This document shows, in pieces, positions 23,541-36,359 of a stretch of DNA of 64,000 bases. Location of the stretch: assembly GCF_030253575.1 (NCBI RefSeq), contig NC_080564.1:24762001-24826000 (forward strand). Direction: 5' to 3'. How positions within the stretch are numbered: the first letter of the stretch is position 1; each line of letters begins with the position of its first letter. The notes under the pieces are model-generated. The model searched no databases. It saw nothing but the letters and a program-made list of their open reading frames with translations, and had not been told where the DNA came from. The stretch comes from Rhododendron vialii. Lineage: Eukaryota; Streptophyta; Magnoliopsida; Ericales; Ericaceae. The translations under genes were made by a program, and so were the position numbers.

Positions 23541-26500
23541 TTACTTACCAAATTCAAACAAATACGGATAGCTCTTTCGCATAGACTCCTCCGTCTCCCA
23601 CGTAGCTTCCCGCTCTGAATGATTACGCCATTGGACTTTCACCAACGGTATTACTTTTGAACGAAGGACATGTTCCCCTCGCTCCAAAATCCGAATTGGT
23701 TCCTCTACATAGGTCAAGTTCCCCTTTAGTACCATCGGTACCGTACCCAAGACATGAGATGGATCTGGCATGTACTTCCTTAACATTGAAACATGGAAGA
23801 CGTTGTGTAATCGTGCCAACTCCGCTGGTAGAGCCAAACGATACGCCGTTGTTCCTACTCGTCCGATGACCTCATATGGCCCAATATACCTTGGAGCCAA
23901 TTTCTTCTTACCCTTGAAACGTACAACACCTTTCCAAGGAGACACACGAATAAATACTCGGTCACCAACTTGAAACTCCAAATCTCGCCTCCTTTTATCA
24001 GCATAGCTCTTTTGTCGATCTTGCGCAATTTTCAACCGTTCTCTTATGAGTTTAACACCATCAGCAGTTTGTTGTACCAATTCCGGTCCCAATATACGCC
24101 TTTCTCCCACATCGTCCCAATAAATAGGAGTCCGACACTTTCTGCCATATAACGCTTCGAACGGTGGCATGCCAATGCTGCTATGGTAACTGTTATTGTA
24201 AGCAAACTCCATTGTCGGCAAGTATTTATCCCAACTGCCTTTAAAATCAAGAACACATGCCCTCAACATGTCCTCCAAAGTCTGAATAGTTCGTTCAGAT
24301 TGCCCGTCCGTTTGAGGGTGAAAAGCGGTACTGAATTTCAAAGAAGTACCCAAGGCATGCTGCAAACTAGCCCAGAATCTAGAAGTAAACTTAGGATCTC
24401 TATCACTAATAATAGACACAGGCGCCCCATGCAATCTGATAATCTCATCAACATAAATCTGAGCATATTTATCTGTAGTGTACGTAGTCTTAACTGGTAA
24501 AAAATGAGCTGATTTTGTCAATCTATCCACAATCACCCAAATGGAATCGTACCCCTTCTGAGAACGCGGCAAACCTATCACAAAATCCATTGTCACATGC
24601 TCCCATTTCCACTCCGGTATAGGAAGATTTTGCAATAAACCTGCCGGTCGTTGATGTTCTGCCTTAACTTGCTGACACACCAAACAACAAGCCACATACC
24701 GAGCTATCTCCTTCTTCATCCCATACCACCAATAATGTTCTCTAAGATCCCGATACATTTTTGTACTTCCCGGGTGCATTGCATACGGTGAATTATGAGC
24801 CTCCTCCAGAATTTCCATCTTTAAGTTTAAATTCCTAGGAACACACAACCGATTCCCGTACATTAACACTCCATCATCCCGAATCGTGAAGTCTTTCCGT
24901 TTCCCCTTTCTCACCTGATCTCTGAATCCCCTCAACCTTCGATCCTCAAACTGCGTCTCTCGAATGTGATCAATCAACACAGGCCTCACTCTAATTTGAG
25001 CTATCAAAGCATCAGTTCTTGTTAAAGCCAGCTTTACTCCCATCATAGCCAACTCAGTAAAGATATCAACGCGTGTACATTGAACACAAGCCAATCTCCC
25101 AGCTGTCTTTCGACTCAGAGCATCAGCAACCACATTGGCTTTCCCCGGATGATAGTGTATAGAACAGTCATAATCTTTGATTAACTCCATCCACCGCCTT
25201 TGTCTCAAATTCAAATCCTTCTGTATAAATAAATATTTCAAACTCTGGTGGTCCGTGTAAATTTCACAAGTCACCCCATACAAGTAATGCCTCCACAATT
25301 TTAAAGCAAAAACCACCGCCGCCAACTCTAAGTCATGAGTAGGATAGTTACGCTCGTGATTTTTCAGTTGTCTCGACGCAAACGCAATAACTTTACTCCG
25401 TTGCATTAGAACACAGCCAAGACCCTGATGTGAAGCATCACTGTATATCACCAAATCCTCATTACCCTTCGGTATAGTCAACACTGGCGCTGTTACCAAT
25501 CTTGTCTTCAACTCTTGAAAACTGTTTTCACATTCTTCAGACCAAATAAATCTTACATCCTTCCTTGTCAATTTTGTCATGGGTAATGCAATAGCAGAAA
25601 AGCCTTGAATGAACCTTCGGTAGTACCCTGCCAAGCCAAGGAAACTACGGATCTCAGAAACATTAGTTGGCCTTTCCCAATTCACCACTGCTTCTATCTT
25701 CTTCGGATCAACACAAATACCATCCCTGGAAATTACATGACCCAAAAATACGACGCTGTCACGCCAAAATTCACATTTGCTCAATTTACCGTACAATTGC
25801 TTCTCTCGCAAAGTCTGCAATATGGTTCTCAAATGCCGTTCATGATCCTCCTTATTCCGAGAGTAAATTAGAATATCATCAATGAACACAATAACAAACG
25901 AATCCAGATATGGCTCAAACACCCTATTCATTAGATCCATAAATACCGCAGGAGCATTAGTTAACCCAAAAGGCATAACTAAAAATTCAAAATGGCCATA
26001 CCTCGTTCGGAAAGCTGTTTTGGACACATCACTGTCCTTCACTTTTATCTGATGATACCCCGATCTCAAATCTATCTTGGAAAAGACGGCTGCCCCTTGC
26101 AACTGATCGAACAAATCATCAATTCTGGGCAAAGGATACTTGTTCCGAATTGTTACCTTATTCAGCTGCCTATAATCAATGCACATACGCATGGTACCAT
26201 CCTTCTTTTTCACAAAAAGAACCGGTGCTCCCCAAGGTGAAATACTCGATTGTACAAACCCTTTATCCACCAATTCTTTCAACTGAATCTTCAACTCTAG
26301 CAATTCAGCTGGTGCCATTCTGTAAGGTGGAATAGAAATAGGATTTGTCCCTGGTAGCAATTCGATAGTAAACTCCACTTCCCTATCAGGCACAATTCCC
26401 GGTAACTCGTTTGGAAACACGTCCGGAAATTCATTCACAATAGGAATATCAGCCAACTCTAGTGGTTTCTTTTCAGTGTTAACAACAAAAGCAAGATAAC

Positions 26501-28136
26501 CCCGACATCCCTTTCTCAACAAGTTTGCTGCCTTAAATGCAGAAATCATACCATTCAAAGGACCATGTTTATCACCATAGAATTTAATTTCCGCCTCACC
26601 TGGTATTCTAAATACAACTTCTTTATTAAAACAATCTAGAGATGCATGATGCGTTGATAGGAAATCCATGCCAAGAATAATGTCAAAATCAGACATAACT
26701 AAAGGAATTAAATTCGCCTCTAGTTTCCTATCATTAACACACACCACACAATTCGGGTATGACACCCCAACTATCACTACCTCTCCAATGGGGGTAGATA
26801 TCGCCAAAGCAGTGTCTAATAGCACACAAGGTTTATTTAAACGCATGCTGAACACGTTCGACACAAAAGAATGCGTAGAACCTGGATCAATTAAAACTTG
26901 TGCATAAATACCAGAAACTACTAGGGTACCTGTCACCACTTCTGGAGTAGCCTGAATATTCTGTCGTGTCATAGCAAACACCCTACCCGGTGCAGTAGAA
27001 CCACTCACTCCGCCACCACGACCAACAGAACTACTCGAAGCTCCGCGTCCAACAGGAACGTTGCCAACTGACGATGCTGCCGGCGCACGGGATTTTGGAC
27101 ACTGTGTTGACATATGCCCCATTTCACCACAATTGTAACATTTAATTCCCTTGCCTGCTTCCGGACAATCTCTAACACGATGATCAGGAGAACCACAACG
27201 GAAACACTGAAAGAAAGTCCCTCGACCACTTGATCCACCTTCCCTATTCACGCTTTGCTTACTCACCTCTCGCCCTTGTCCACTTTGTTGTTTGAAATCA
27301 CTTTGCCCCTTCAAATGTTGAAATTTGCTTCCACCCTTGTAGTCACCACCAGATTTGCTTGCTTGCCTAACTTGACTGGCTGCAATTTTGCTCCTCTTAG
27401 TCTGTTCCCGCTTTTCAAACATTTCTTCAACATCTTTGCCAATCTGGCTTGCCATGTCAACCAAATCAGCATAATCTTTTTCTTTATAAGGCGTTATTCT
27501 GGTTCGAACATTATCCTCCAGTCCCTTTCTAAACCGTCTGCCCTTCTTTTCCTCAGTATCCACCATATGCGTAGCATAAGCTGAAAGAGCATTAAACTTG
27601 GCATCATATTCGGCCACCGACATACTCCCTTGCTTAAGATTGATAAATTCTGCCTCTTGCGCAAACCGATACATCTCAGGACAATATTTATCATTAAAGG
27701 CCTTCACAAATCTCGTCCATGTAATCACTTGTGGCACAGGTGGCTGAACATTGGGTAATGGGGCTGAGAGCAACCTCTGACTTGCCTCCCACCATATTAA
27801 AGCTTGCCCTTTAAAGGTAAAAGTTGCTAAGGTCACCTTTTGTTCGTCAGTAACTCCCATAGCTGTTAGAACCCTCTCCACCGTTTTCAGCCAATCCTCT
27901 GCCTCTTGAGGTTTGAAAGTACCCTCAAACTCCGTTGGATAAAGCTTCTTGAATTTCTCTAGCAATCCGACATTCTGATTAATTGGAGTTCCAGCTTGTC
28001 GTTCAACATACTGTGCTATAGCCGCCAAAAGCCTTTCTATGTCTCTGGCCCCAGCCTGAACTCCTATCGGTGCAACCCCACCAATCGCATCACCTTGCCC
28101 TGGATGAGAAGATGCTTCCCCTTCTTGATTTTCCAT
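23541..28136 (-). CDS. Gag-pol polyprotein of the Ty3/gypsy element
   Basis: One uninterrupted frame of 1531 codons encodes the whole retrotransposon polyprotein. In order: gag capsid region; two CCHC zinc knuckles at about residues 310-350 ([28 protein letters not shown]); aspartic protease with DPGSTHSF near 420; reverse transcriptase with [13 protein letters not shown] and the catalytic FIDD box near 750; RNase H ([21 protein letters not shown]) near 900-960; integrase with an HHCC zinc region near 1110-1160 and the DDE core ([17 protein letters not shown]) near 1180-1250; and a C-terminal [19 protein letters not shown] stretch resembling a chromodomain, thought to steer integration. The frame is open to a TTG at 28154, but the ATG at 28136 is the better start. 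No stop or frameshift seen. Confidence 0.96.
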   Translation of the reverse strand: MENQEGEASSHPGQGDAIGGVAPIGVQAGARDIERLLAAIAQYVERQAGTPINQNVGLLEKFKKLYPTEFEGTFKPQEAEDWLKTVERVLTAMGVTDEQKVTLATFTFKGQALIWWEASQRLLSAPLPNVQPPVPQVITWTRFVKAFNDKYCPEMYRFAQEAEFINLKQGSMSVAEYDAKFNALSAYATHMVDTEEKKGRRFRKGLEDNVRTRITPYKEKDYADLVDMASQIGKDVEEMFEKREQTKRSKIAASQVRQASKSGGDYKGGSKFQHLKGQSDFKQQSGQGREVSKQSVNREGGSSGRGTFFQCFRCGSPDHRVRDCPEAGKGIKCYNCGEMGHMSTQCPKSRAPAASSVGNVPVGRGASSSSVGRGGGVSGSTAPGRVFAMTRQNIQATPEVVTGTLVVSGIYAQVLIDPGSTHSFVSNVFSMRLNKPCVLLDTALAISTPIGEVVIVGVSYPNCVVCVNDRKLEANLIPLVMSDFDIILGMDFLSTHHASLDCFNKEVVFRIPGEAEIKFYGDKHGPLNGMISAFKAANLLRKGCRGYLAFVVNTEKKPLELADIPIVNEFPDVFPNELPGIVPDREVEFTIELLPGTNPISIPPYRMAPAELLELKIQLKELVDKGFVQSSISPWGAPVLFVKKKDGTMRMCIDYRQLNKVTIRNKYPLPRIDDLFDQLQGAAVFSKIDLRSGYHQIKVKDSDVSKTAFRTRYGHFEFLVMPFGLTNAPAVFMDLMNRVFEPYLDSFVIVFIDDILIYSRNKEDHERHLRTILQTLREKQLYGKLSKCEFWRDSVVFLGHVISRDGICVDPKKIEAVVNWERPTNVSEIRSFLGLAGYYRRFIQGFSAIALPMTKLTRKDVRFIWSEECENSFQELKTRLVTAPVLTIPKGNEDLVIYSDASHQGLGCVLMQRSKVIAFASRQLKNHERNYPTHDLELAAVVFALKLWRHYLYGVTCEIYTDHQSLKYLFIQKDLNLRQRRWMELIKDYDCSIHYHPGKANVVADALSRKTAGRLACVQCTRVDIFTELAMMGVKLALTRTDALIAQIRVRPVLIDHIRETQFEDRRLRGFRDQVRKGKRKDFTIRDDGVLMYGNRLCVPRNLNLKMEILEEAHNSPYAMHPGSTKMYRDLREHYWWYGMKKEIARYVACCLVCQQVKAEHQRPAGLLQNLPIPEWKWEHVTMDFVIGLPRSQKGYDSIWVIVDRLTKSAHFLPVKTTYTTDKYAQIYVDEIIRLHGAPVSIISDRDPKFTSRFWASLQHALGTSLKFSTAFHPQTDGQSERTIQTLEDMLRACVLDFKGSWDKYLPTMEFAYNNSYHSSIGMPPFEALYGRKCRTPIYWDDVGERRILGPELVQQTADGVKLIRERLKIAQDRQKSYADKRRRDLEFQVGDRVFIRVSPWKGVVRFKGKKKLAPRYIGPYEVIGRVGTTAYRLALPAELARLHNVFHVSMLRKYMPDPSHVLGTVPMVLKGNLTYVEEPIRILERGEHVLRSKVIPLVKVQWRNHSEREATWETEESMRKSYPYLFEFGK

Positions 28137-28297
28137 TTCCCTGTTGCAATTCAATTAAACAACAGCAACAATATATACTATTTTCATCATGTTAGATATA
28201 CTAACACTAAACTCGACTCAACAAAAAGGAACAACTTCCTATAGTCCACTACTAGACCACAACTCGCTCAACGACACTCAGAATCTAGATAATTCTA

Positions 28298-28310
28298 GGC
28301 TCTGATACCA
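28298..28310 (-). other. Primer-binding site of the retrotransposon
   Basis: On the element's strand TGGTATCAGAGCC lies four bases after the 5' LTR end. It is complementary to the 3' end of initiator methionine tRNA, the usual primer for plant Ty3/gypsy elements. Confidence 0.9.
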
Positions 28311-28314
28311 AAAC

Positions 28315-29996
28315 TGTCACGCCCCGTTCCGGAATAGCACCTCATCGGCCTATCCCGATACGACACGCGACAACAGCCCAACAACAGCCAGTTACTAGCA
28401 ATTCCAAGAATAACTAAATATTGAAGTTTAAAAGCCACATTTTATTTACATCTCAAAAATGATTGTCATTTACAAACTACAGCGGAAGTCTGTCAAGAAA
28501 TAAACATAACCAACTAATATCCAAAACTAAACTAAGCAAAAATCATCTACGGGCCAGGAGACAAGGACTCCCACAGGCCTCAACTACGCACTTCTCGAGC
28601 GAGTCACAAAATGCAAAACGCGACCTGTAGTGGACACCGACCTATACCTGCAAAACTGGAACCCAAAACGAGTTCCAAGAGTGTAAATGAGACATGGATG
28701 TTGTTCAATATAGACAATAAATCCAAGTTCATCATTAATTAAGCATTAAGCAAATAATCGACACAAAGTCTTTAATCCGACACAAAGTCACTAGCTCGAC
28801 ACAAAGTCATAATTTTGGCATAAAGCCATTGAATCGACACAAAGTCAAAGGCTCGACACAAAGTCCGGCCGTTGGCCGTTATTGCCCATCGACACGAAGT
28901 CACAGTTCAATATCACAAGTTCAATCCAAATGAAGAACATCTATGAATCGAACACTCACCTCGGTCTCCAACAAAAAAGAAAACCAACGCAGTCACTCCC
29001 TACGTGGAGCTGCGGTACTCGTTGTCGCCTCCGAACCTAACAAATATTCCGCACATATGAGCTCAAAGTTCAATTCCAAAAACAAAGAAGTAAATTCACC
29101 AATTTGTACTTCAAAGCCGAAAATCTCATAAACACACACTTTCTAGCAGAACCATAAATCGAAGTCTGACTATAGCATTCTATAGGTTTCAAAGAATACT
29201 ACAAGACCACCACCACTGGCAAGAAGACTTCTAGTACATCAATCTGGATATAAAATTTGCCCAAATTGGACTCCGAATGACTAAGATATGCTCAATTGAA
29301 ATTACACATCTAAAACAGAAACTACAGACCCAGCAGAACAGTCTGCGATCGAATGCTCATTAAAAATCACACACTTAATCTTTTCCAATATTTCCAACGC
29401 CAAAACAACACCAACTGATCAAGGTTTAAGACTCAATAGCATCCATAGTCGGTAAGCATATTCAACTATGACAAAATTGATGAAGAACACAGCTATAAAA
29501 CCTGCCCAGAATCTCAGAATCACCAAACTATTAACTTCAGAACCAAAACTGCTTTTTCTCAGACCAAACTAAGGCACAATCTTTACAGATTCAGAAAGAT
29601 ATACAAGTCTAGTTTCGGAATCAAGAAACGGTGCGTAAAACCAATACCCGAGCAAGAAGTTATGCCCGTTTTTCCAACACGTGTCTGGGCTGTCTGCCCA
29701 GACGCGAATCTGACTGCAACCCGGTTGAAGATTTTTATCTTTTTCCATACTATTCAGAAAATTCTGAAATTTTTACAGCATAAACTACACTCATAGAGGC
29801 ACCTACGGTAAAATTATCAGAAAATAACATGATCGGTATGTCAACAAGAAATATTCATCAAAAACAGGACAGATTCAATTCTGCTCAAAACACAGTTATG
29901 CATATTCATTTGTTATACACGAATTTAAGCAAAAAGGGAGTGAAAATTACCTACTGAATTGAGGTTTCAATCACCCTTCCACCTCTTCTTTCCACC

Positions 29997-30029
<33 letters not shown>

Positions 30030-30213
30030 CGTTGGAACAACTCCCTGATGGGTTTCCTTTCTGTTTTTTTTTCTTTCCCTTTTGATGACACACACACACT
30101 CCACCTCACACAAACACACGGCACACATGCACCAATTTTAAAAAAAATTGCACTTTAGCCCTTTAGGTTATTAAATATAACATTTAAGCACCTCAATTAA
30201 AAAGGATGTTACA
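28315..30213 (-). repeat. 5' LTR of the retrotransposon (element orientation)
   Basis: Partner of 21606-23507, three bases shorter because of a shorter CT microsatellite (about 29996-30027) and one extra T. It carries the promoter for the element's own minus-strand transcription, which would run antisense through the 5' half of the PPR gene. Confidence 0.95.
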
Positions 30214-30218
30214 GATAT

Positions 30219-31563
30219 GCCGAAAGCACGCATGTTGTTTGATGAAATGCTTCAGATGGGGATCAAACCGACAGTTGTGATCTACACGACTGTAATACGT
30301 GGTCTGTGTAACGAGAGCAAGATGTCTGAAGCAGAATGTACATATAGGATGATGAGGGAATCTGGTGTGCTACCCAATCTGTATACTTACAACACTCTAA
30401 TGGATGGGTATTGCAAAGTGGCCAATGTGCACAAAGTAATTGAATTTTATCGGGAAATGCTGGGTCCTGATTTGCTGCCTAATGTTGTTACATTTGGTGT
30501 CTTAATTGATGCGCTCTGCAAAGCGGGTGAATTGGTGGCTGCCAGAAATTATTTTGTTTATATGATTAAGTTTGGTGTTGTTCCTAATGTATTTGTGTAT
30601 AATTGCTTGATTGACGGCTATTTTAGTGCGAACAATCTGTCTGCAGCAATGGATATGTATGCAGAGATGAAAAGGCACGATATTTCACCTGACGTCTTTA
30701 CTTATAGCATTCTTATAAAGGGTCTTTGTGCTCTTGGTAGATTGGAAGAAGCACACGAGTTGTTGGAAAAAATGAATAGAGAGGGAATCCTTGCAAATTC
30801 TGTGACATACAATACAATAATAAACGGGTACTGCAAAGAAGGCAATATGGAGAAGGCTCTGGAGGTAAGCTCTCAAATGACTGAGAAGGGTATAGAGCCC
30901 AATTTGCTCACCTTCTCTATCCTCATAGATGGTTACTGCAAGATAAGGAGAATGGATGCCGCCGTGGGAATTCATACCGAGATGGTAATCAAAGGCTTCG
31001 TGCCCGATGTGGTCTCTTATACAGCTTTGATTGGTGGACATTTTAAAGATGATAATGCAAAAAAAGCTCTCCGGTTGCACAAGGAGACGCTAGAAAGTGG
31101 CCTGACACCTAATGCATTTACTCTTAGTTGTTTGATTGATGGACTATGCAAGGAGGGAAGAACTAATGATGCAATTAAACTTTTCTTGGAGCAAACTGGA
31201 GCTGCCACTACTAAAGGTGAAATGGCTCACGTGGAGTGTGGCGATTGTGCTCCAAACCATGTTATGTATACAGCTTTGATTCAAGCTCTGTGTGAGGATG
31301 GTCGGGTTTTCAAAGCTAGTAAGTTTTTCTCCGACATGCGTCGTTTTAATGTGAAAATGGATGTGCTCATTTATGCACTCATTATTCAGGGTCATTTTCA
31401 GGCCAAGCATAAGTTTGATGTGTTGATGTTGCAAGCCGACATGCTAAAGCTGGGTATCATGCCCAATGCAACCATATATCAGGTCTTGGTTAAAGGTTAT
31501 CGAGAGATCGGAGATCTTGAATTAGCTCTCATTTTGCATACCGATGCTTTGGACTATCAATGA
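30219..31563 (+). pseudogene. P-class PPR gene, 3' part, after the retrotransposon
   Basis: Continuation of the PPR gene begun at 20960. The second target duplication (GATAT, 30214-30218) joins in frame: GAT ATG CCG AAA. About eleven 35-residue P-type repeats follow, with standard cores such as VVIYTTVIRGLCNESKMSEAE, YTYNTLMDGYCKV, VFTYSILIKGLCALGRLEEA and TYNTIINGYCKEGNMEKA, ending DYQ then TGA at 31561-31563. The sequence tracks AT5G61400 closely. This half shows no stop or frameshift, which suggests the hit is recent. The ATG at 30217 could start a truncated 448-residue protein, but it would lack a targeting peptide. Confidence 0.9.
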
Positions 31564-33541
31564 AGAAAGCATGGTAATGTGCACATAAATTCTAGGCCTG
31601 CCCTCTTTGATACCATTTGGCTTTGATTTGGGGGCATGGTTTTACAACAAAACGTCCTTGTAGGCCCTTGGTGTCGAGGACTCCCTGTAGCACAATCTTT
31701 CGTAAGCCATGGTTTGGTGGCAGATGGGGACTATAACTTGAGTTTTGGACAATGATTTTTTTGACAAGAAGATTGATATCCTCCAGAATACTTGTTAGAA
31801 CTTGTCCCACATTGGTTCATTATAACCTCCAAAACTAGTATATGAACTTGAGCAGCCTCTCCACTCATTGCCAATTGGTTTTGAGTTCAATGCTTTAACA
31901 AGACTAATGAGCTATTTAAGGAGGTGTAAAAAAAAGCAGATAGTTGATTTATTGATTGTTGATGGAGGAATGCATGAATTCTAACATCAGCTGACGAAGA
32001 AAGTTTTCTTAAGGTAACTGGAGAATGCAAATTGTCAAGCGCATTAACTGAAGAGGCCCTTCTAATGTTCGACAGAGACAAGACAAGTAGGTTTGGCTTT
32101 GCTGGAGGGTAAGTCATAAGTGAAGCAATCATGCTAGGGTATTGCACAATAGAGTAAAGACCCACGAAGGATGGTTTGTATTCTTTGGTAAATCAAGCCA
32201 GTCTTTTGTAACTGAAGACAAAAACATGTGTAAAAACAGAGATCTTGTAATTTTATTGTACCGGAGCTGAAATGAGTTATTTATAGTTGATGTTTTAAAT
32301 GATTGAAAATTCTTCGGTTCTCATAGATTCAGACTTTGATTGAACTTCTATTCTTGATTTTAGGTATTCACAAGGGCAGGTTGAACCTTTTAAGTCTCTG
32401 GATATTCTAGTCGGTCGTGTTGTGACAAGGTTCTGTTGAGTTCATAGTGCAGTTCAAACTAGAGTATTTCCGTTGCATTACCTGTGTATACTTGCTTGTG
32501 TTACGTAGACAAATCCAGTTGTGATTCTCATGAATCTTGTATTCCATAAGGGTTTTCAAGGGACTGAGGATCGGATAGCTTCAAGTGTTCAGGAAATATA
32601 TTTACATGATTTATTGGGTACTTTGATTCAGCAAATATATTGATTTATTGAACATAAGGGTCATACTGTTATATCTAGCTCAGCTGTGGTAAGAGAATTT
32701 GCATCGTCCAAACAAATATTGAGGACTTCTCTGGGGGCACGGGGAAACCGTAGAACAGTCTCTTTCTTGCAAACTTGAGAGGAACTATTTTATCGTTGTT
32801 GCTCCATCAATCTTAGTATTGCTTCATCAATGTAACGAGGTCTTTTGTAATGTCAGTAACTGTGGAAGTCTTTACATGTGCCTTTTCGTTGAAGATGAAG
32901 ACTTTATTATGGGGAAGCCGCTGGAGATATTGGTATGAATAGGCATACAATAAGGTGTTCTATCTGTCCCCCCCTCGCTAAAACACCAAAAATGCTTCCT
33001 CTCTGCACCAAGCGGAGTTTAAATTATGTTTACATCAAGTGAATCATATGTCGGCCAAGAAAATCACCGAGTTTTCGTCTTGTTGGTCTAGTTATTTTCC
33101 TGTTTGGTAGTGAAATGAGCTGATGATGATTTGCAATCATGATTATTTTTGTAAATGATTAGCTTGATTGAACAGACACATGAACAAAATCATTAAAAAC
33201 AAAATACGATCTATTTTTATATTCACCGCCGTTTGGTGTTATATCCACCGTCCATTGTTATAAAACAAGCAACGATCATTTATATACCTATCAATGTCCC
33301 ATCAAGTTAGTTTTTGACCGAAATCTTCTTTTAGGTGAGACTTACAAAATGACCGGAGTGGCTCATCACTGTGAGCCTGAGGGATGCGGTAGATGAGCGG
33401 GTACTGAGGGAGCTTGACCCAAACAAAAAACTCTATATATTCGAAAAAAGCATTTGTTACTTATATATTCATTGAATTATATACAAATAGCCAAATGGGA
33501 TAAAACCAGTTTGATATTTTTGCATGAAGGAATGACACTCC
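31564..33541. other. Spacer between the two PPR genes
   Basis: Should include the 3' untranslated region of the first PPR gene and the promoter of the second, both on the plus strand. AT-rich; no gene, transposon end or strong repeat recognised. Confidence 0.5.
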
Positions 33542-34780
33542 ATGCTCTCTCTCTGTTTTGACTATATCATGAGATTCAAATTCTTGAAAAGCTTCCCTTT
33601 TGTCCAAAATAAGTTGGCCAAGTTATTTTCAACCACTAAGCAATCCAAGTTCCTCTTCCAAACCAACCATAGACCACCAAGACCCAACCAAGTCCTAAAA
33701 AGGCACCTCAAGTCCAATTCCACCACCAAAGCTCTTTTGCTCTTTAGAGACTTATTGAGAAAAGGCATTTCTTCAATTGATAGCTTCTCCCTCTTGTTTG
33801 TCATCAAAGCTTGCATCCAAAAGTCCTTACCCAAGGAAGGGAAACAGATGCATGCCCTTGTCATTATCTTGGGCTTTGAAACCAACATTTTCCTCCAAAC
33901 CTCATTCATTGACTTGTACTCTGCTTTGGGGAATATTGGTGATGCCCACCATGTGTTTGAAGAAATACCCACCAAGAATGTCGTCTGTTGGACCGCTTTG
34001 ATTTCTGGATATGTTGACAACCAGAAGCCCAACAAAGCCCTTCAAGTGTTCAGGCAAATGCAGATGGGTAATGTTGAGCCTGATCAAGTTACGCTAACCG
34101 TTGCCCTCTCTGCGTGTGTTGATCTTGGGGCTTTGGAAATGGGAGAATGGATTCACACTTACGTTAGTCAGAGAAAAGAACTCAGTAAAGACTTGAGCCT
34201 AGACAATGCTTTGATAAACATGTATGCAAAATGTGGGGACATCGAAACTGCCAGGCGTTTGTTCGATTGCACAAAGAAAAAGGATGTCACAACTTGGACA
34301 TCAATGATTGTGGGTCATGCGTTGCACGGTCAAGCTGAGGAAGCGCTGCGACTCTTTGCAGCCATGAAAGAAGAAAACAAACGAGCGGGGGCGAAAAAGA
34401 GGAGTTTTGATTCTTGGAGTGGTTCATTAATTGTCCCAAACGATGTCACTTTCATTGGAGTTCTAATGGCTTGTAGTCATGCAGGGATGGTGGAAGATGG
34501 AAAAAAGCATTTCCAAAGCATGATTGAAGATTACGGTGTGAAGCCGAGGCTTTCTCACTTTGGTTGTATGGTAGATCTTCTATGCAGAGGTGGGTTATTA
34601 CAAGAAGCTTATGACCTTATTATGGATATGCCAGTCCAGCCGAACGCGGTGTTGTGGCGGACTTTATTAGGTGCTTGTGGCACTAGGGGCAACATTGACC
34701 TGGCTGCAGAAGCTCGTGTGCGAGTACTTGAATTGGAGGGTAGTCGTGAATGTCATTATGTCCAATATTTATGCTGCTAA
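33542..34780 (+). CDS. PLS-class PPR protein (E subgroup), frameshifted near its end
   Basis: A PPR protein of the PLS class, the type that guides RNA editing or processing in mitochondria or chloroplasts. The ATG at 33542 opens the frame; a second at 33569 (MRFKFLKSFPF) is an equally good start and gives a basic, aromatic targeting-like N-terminus. PLS repeats follow (NALINMYAKCGDIETARRLFD, TTWTSMIVGHALHGQAEEALRLF, VTFIGVLMACSHAGMVEDGKKHF), then the entry to the E motif (PNAVLWRTLLGACGTRGNIDLA). After LELEGSRE at about 34745 the frame goes wrong and stops at 34780, while the conserved rest continues in another frame (next entry). No DYW domain. I recognise the class but not the orthologue. 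A sequencing error remains possible. Confidence 0.8.
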   Translation: MLSLCFDYIMRFKFLKSFPFVQNKLAKLFSTTKQSKFLFQTNHRPPRPNQVLKRHLKSNSTTKALLLFRDLLRKGISSIDSFSLLFVIKACIQKSLPKEGKQMHALVIILGFETNIFLQTSFIDLYSALGNIGDAHHVFEEIPTKNVVCWTALISGYVDNQKPNKALQVFRQMQMGNVEPDQVTLTVALSACVDLGALEMGEWIHTYVSQRKELSKDLSLDNALINMYAKCGDIETARRLFDCTKKKDVTTWTSMIVGHALHGQAEEALRLFAAMKEENKRAGAKKRSFDSWSGSLIVPNDVTFIGVLMACSHAGMVEDGKKHFQSMIEDYGVKPRLSHFGCMVDLLCRGGLLQEAYDLIMDMPVQPNAVLWRTLLGACGTRGNIDLAAEARVRVLELEGSRECHYVQYLCC

Positions 34781-34997
34781 AGGTATGTGGGATGAGAAGA
34801 TAGGTGTTAGAGAGAAGATGAAGCAACGAAGGGCTCCTGGTTGCAGTTCAATTGAAGTTGGAAGTCTGATAAACGAGTTTGTCACTGCGGATGATGATCA
34901 TCCTTTGAAAATAGAAATTTATGAGGTCCTTGAGTACTTGATTGAAATGATGAAAGCTCACGCATACTTGCCGTTGGGGATGGAAAGCTCATCGTAG
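34757..34997 (+). pseudogene. Out-of-frame C-terminal E/E+ region of the PLS-class PPR
   Basis: In another frame from the preceding body, the family's expected end appears: VMSNIYAAKGMWDEK-like text (here IMSNIYAAKGMWDEKIGVRE), then APGCSSIEVGSLINEFVTAD and a helical tail, stopping at 34995-34997. The join near 34745-34765 appears to have lost several bases (not a multiple of three). Conservation on both sides argues for a recent break, or for a sequence error. Confidence 0.75.
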
Positions 34998-36359
34998 AAC
35001 CGAAACTATAGTAAATGTGCTTGAAGAAAATCAGACAAGATGTCTAAGTACCTTCTTTTTGACATGGTCCAAGTTGATGAGCATTATTTGTAATGGGTAC
35101 GAATGCTTGGGAAATGACAGCATTCTTAAAGTAGTAAAAATGCAGTATTTCGTATTGGCAAGAAGCTGGCAAAGAATTTTGTACTGGCAAGAAGCCGGCA
35201 AATTATTTCGTACTGGCAAGTTTCAAGTACTGGCAAAGGAAAAAGGGTTGTATGCTTCAATGCAATAAACAGGCAAGGATATAAAAAACGATAGAATCAC
35301 ACTTCCTTGGGCGTTCTTGCGGAATAGAATTTCTCAATGTATTACCCAAGAAGTTAATCCTCGCATTCCATGTACAACATAAGTTCCGGCTTATTCAAAC
35401 AAGAATTAGTTCAGTAACAGATACCTGATATCAAGATACTGCTGTTTTATAGCAATAAGCAATGAGAGTAGATAATTGAAGGAAAGAACAGAAAAGCAAC
35501 ATAAAAAAGGAAAAAAAGACCCGTCGAAGTCCAGTACACAATCCACATAAGAAAATGCTTTAATAGCTGGAAACTGATGGATAATATCATTACAGGGATG
35601 AGCACAGTTCAAACGTTGGATTCCTATGTACATATGCTACAGGGAATTGTATTGAACTAGCACTCAGAATTCATGTTTCTCATTAATGTCATCTCTTACA
35701 GCAGAGAAATTGATTCTGTATCCGACTACAACAAAATACCAGCAATTTGCTGCTTCGGCTGGTTGTGCATGTTAAATCTGCGAGCACAAACATAATCATG
35801 TTAGACCAGGCTAAAGAAATTAAAAGTAACAGCTTAAATTGTCCTTCATTCTACAAAAATGCTCAAACTTATCAATGACAAAAGGTGTAATGTTTTGACA
35901 AGGAGTTTGATTTCCACTTTCACTGGCTTTCTTTGTTTGAGGACAATTGTGACCGTGCGCACGTAGAACCATCAGGAAACCAACTGAATTGGGTTTATTG
36001 GGAGAAGAATTCTAGCAAAATGACAACTTTGTTTTCAGTAAAACATAAAAATGATTCTAATTTGGTTTTTCTAGAAGCAGTTGGACAGGAAGTCGATGCT
36101 CTAGAATCAATATATCAATGTCTCAGATTTTTATAGCTCTTATTCTTCTAAGCAGCAAATCACCTTTATGTTTTTATCATCAATTTGTTGGGTGGTTTCC
36201 AAGTCCTGGCAAGGATTTTCTGTTTTAATGCCAAATACCTGACCGCCTTTGCCAGGGAAAAGAGAAATAGTGGAATTCACAGAAACTGAACAACATACAT
36301 GAGAAGTAAGGGCATGGAACCACACATTGACTTGAGTAAAATCTTTCCGACTTCAAACT
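34998..36359. other. Spacer between converging PPR and RPE genes
   Basis: Holds the 3' ends of both genes, which run toward each other. A short minisatellite lies at 35144-35236. No other gene recognised. Confidence 0.5.
35144..35236. repeat. Minisatellite, about 30-bp period
   Basis: About three imperfect units built on TTTCGTACTGGCAAGAAGC followed by TGGCAAA. Just downstream of the second PPR gene; probably part of its 3' untranslated region or spacer. Confidence 0.7.

Larger units (their letters stand above)
21606..30213 (-). mobile_element. Complete Ty3/gypsy chromovirus LTR retrotransposon (Tekay/Del-like)
   Basis: An 8.6 kb element on the minus strand with two almost identical 1.9 kb LTRs (21606-23507 and 28315-30213), a 5-bp target duplication GATAT (21601-21605 and 30214-30218), a primer-binding site, a purine tract and one uninterrupted gag-pol frame. 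By eye the LTRs differ by one substitution (21969 G against 28678 A), one extra T near 22850/29551 and the length of a CT microsatellite, so insertion is very recent. It sits inside the coding sequence of the PPR gene, opposite in direction. All parts needed for autonomous copying appear present. Lineage inferred from the integrase tail and a chromodomain-like C-terminus. Confidence 0.97.
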
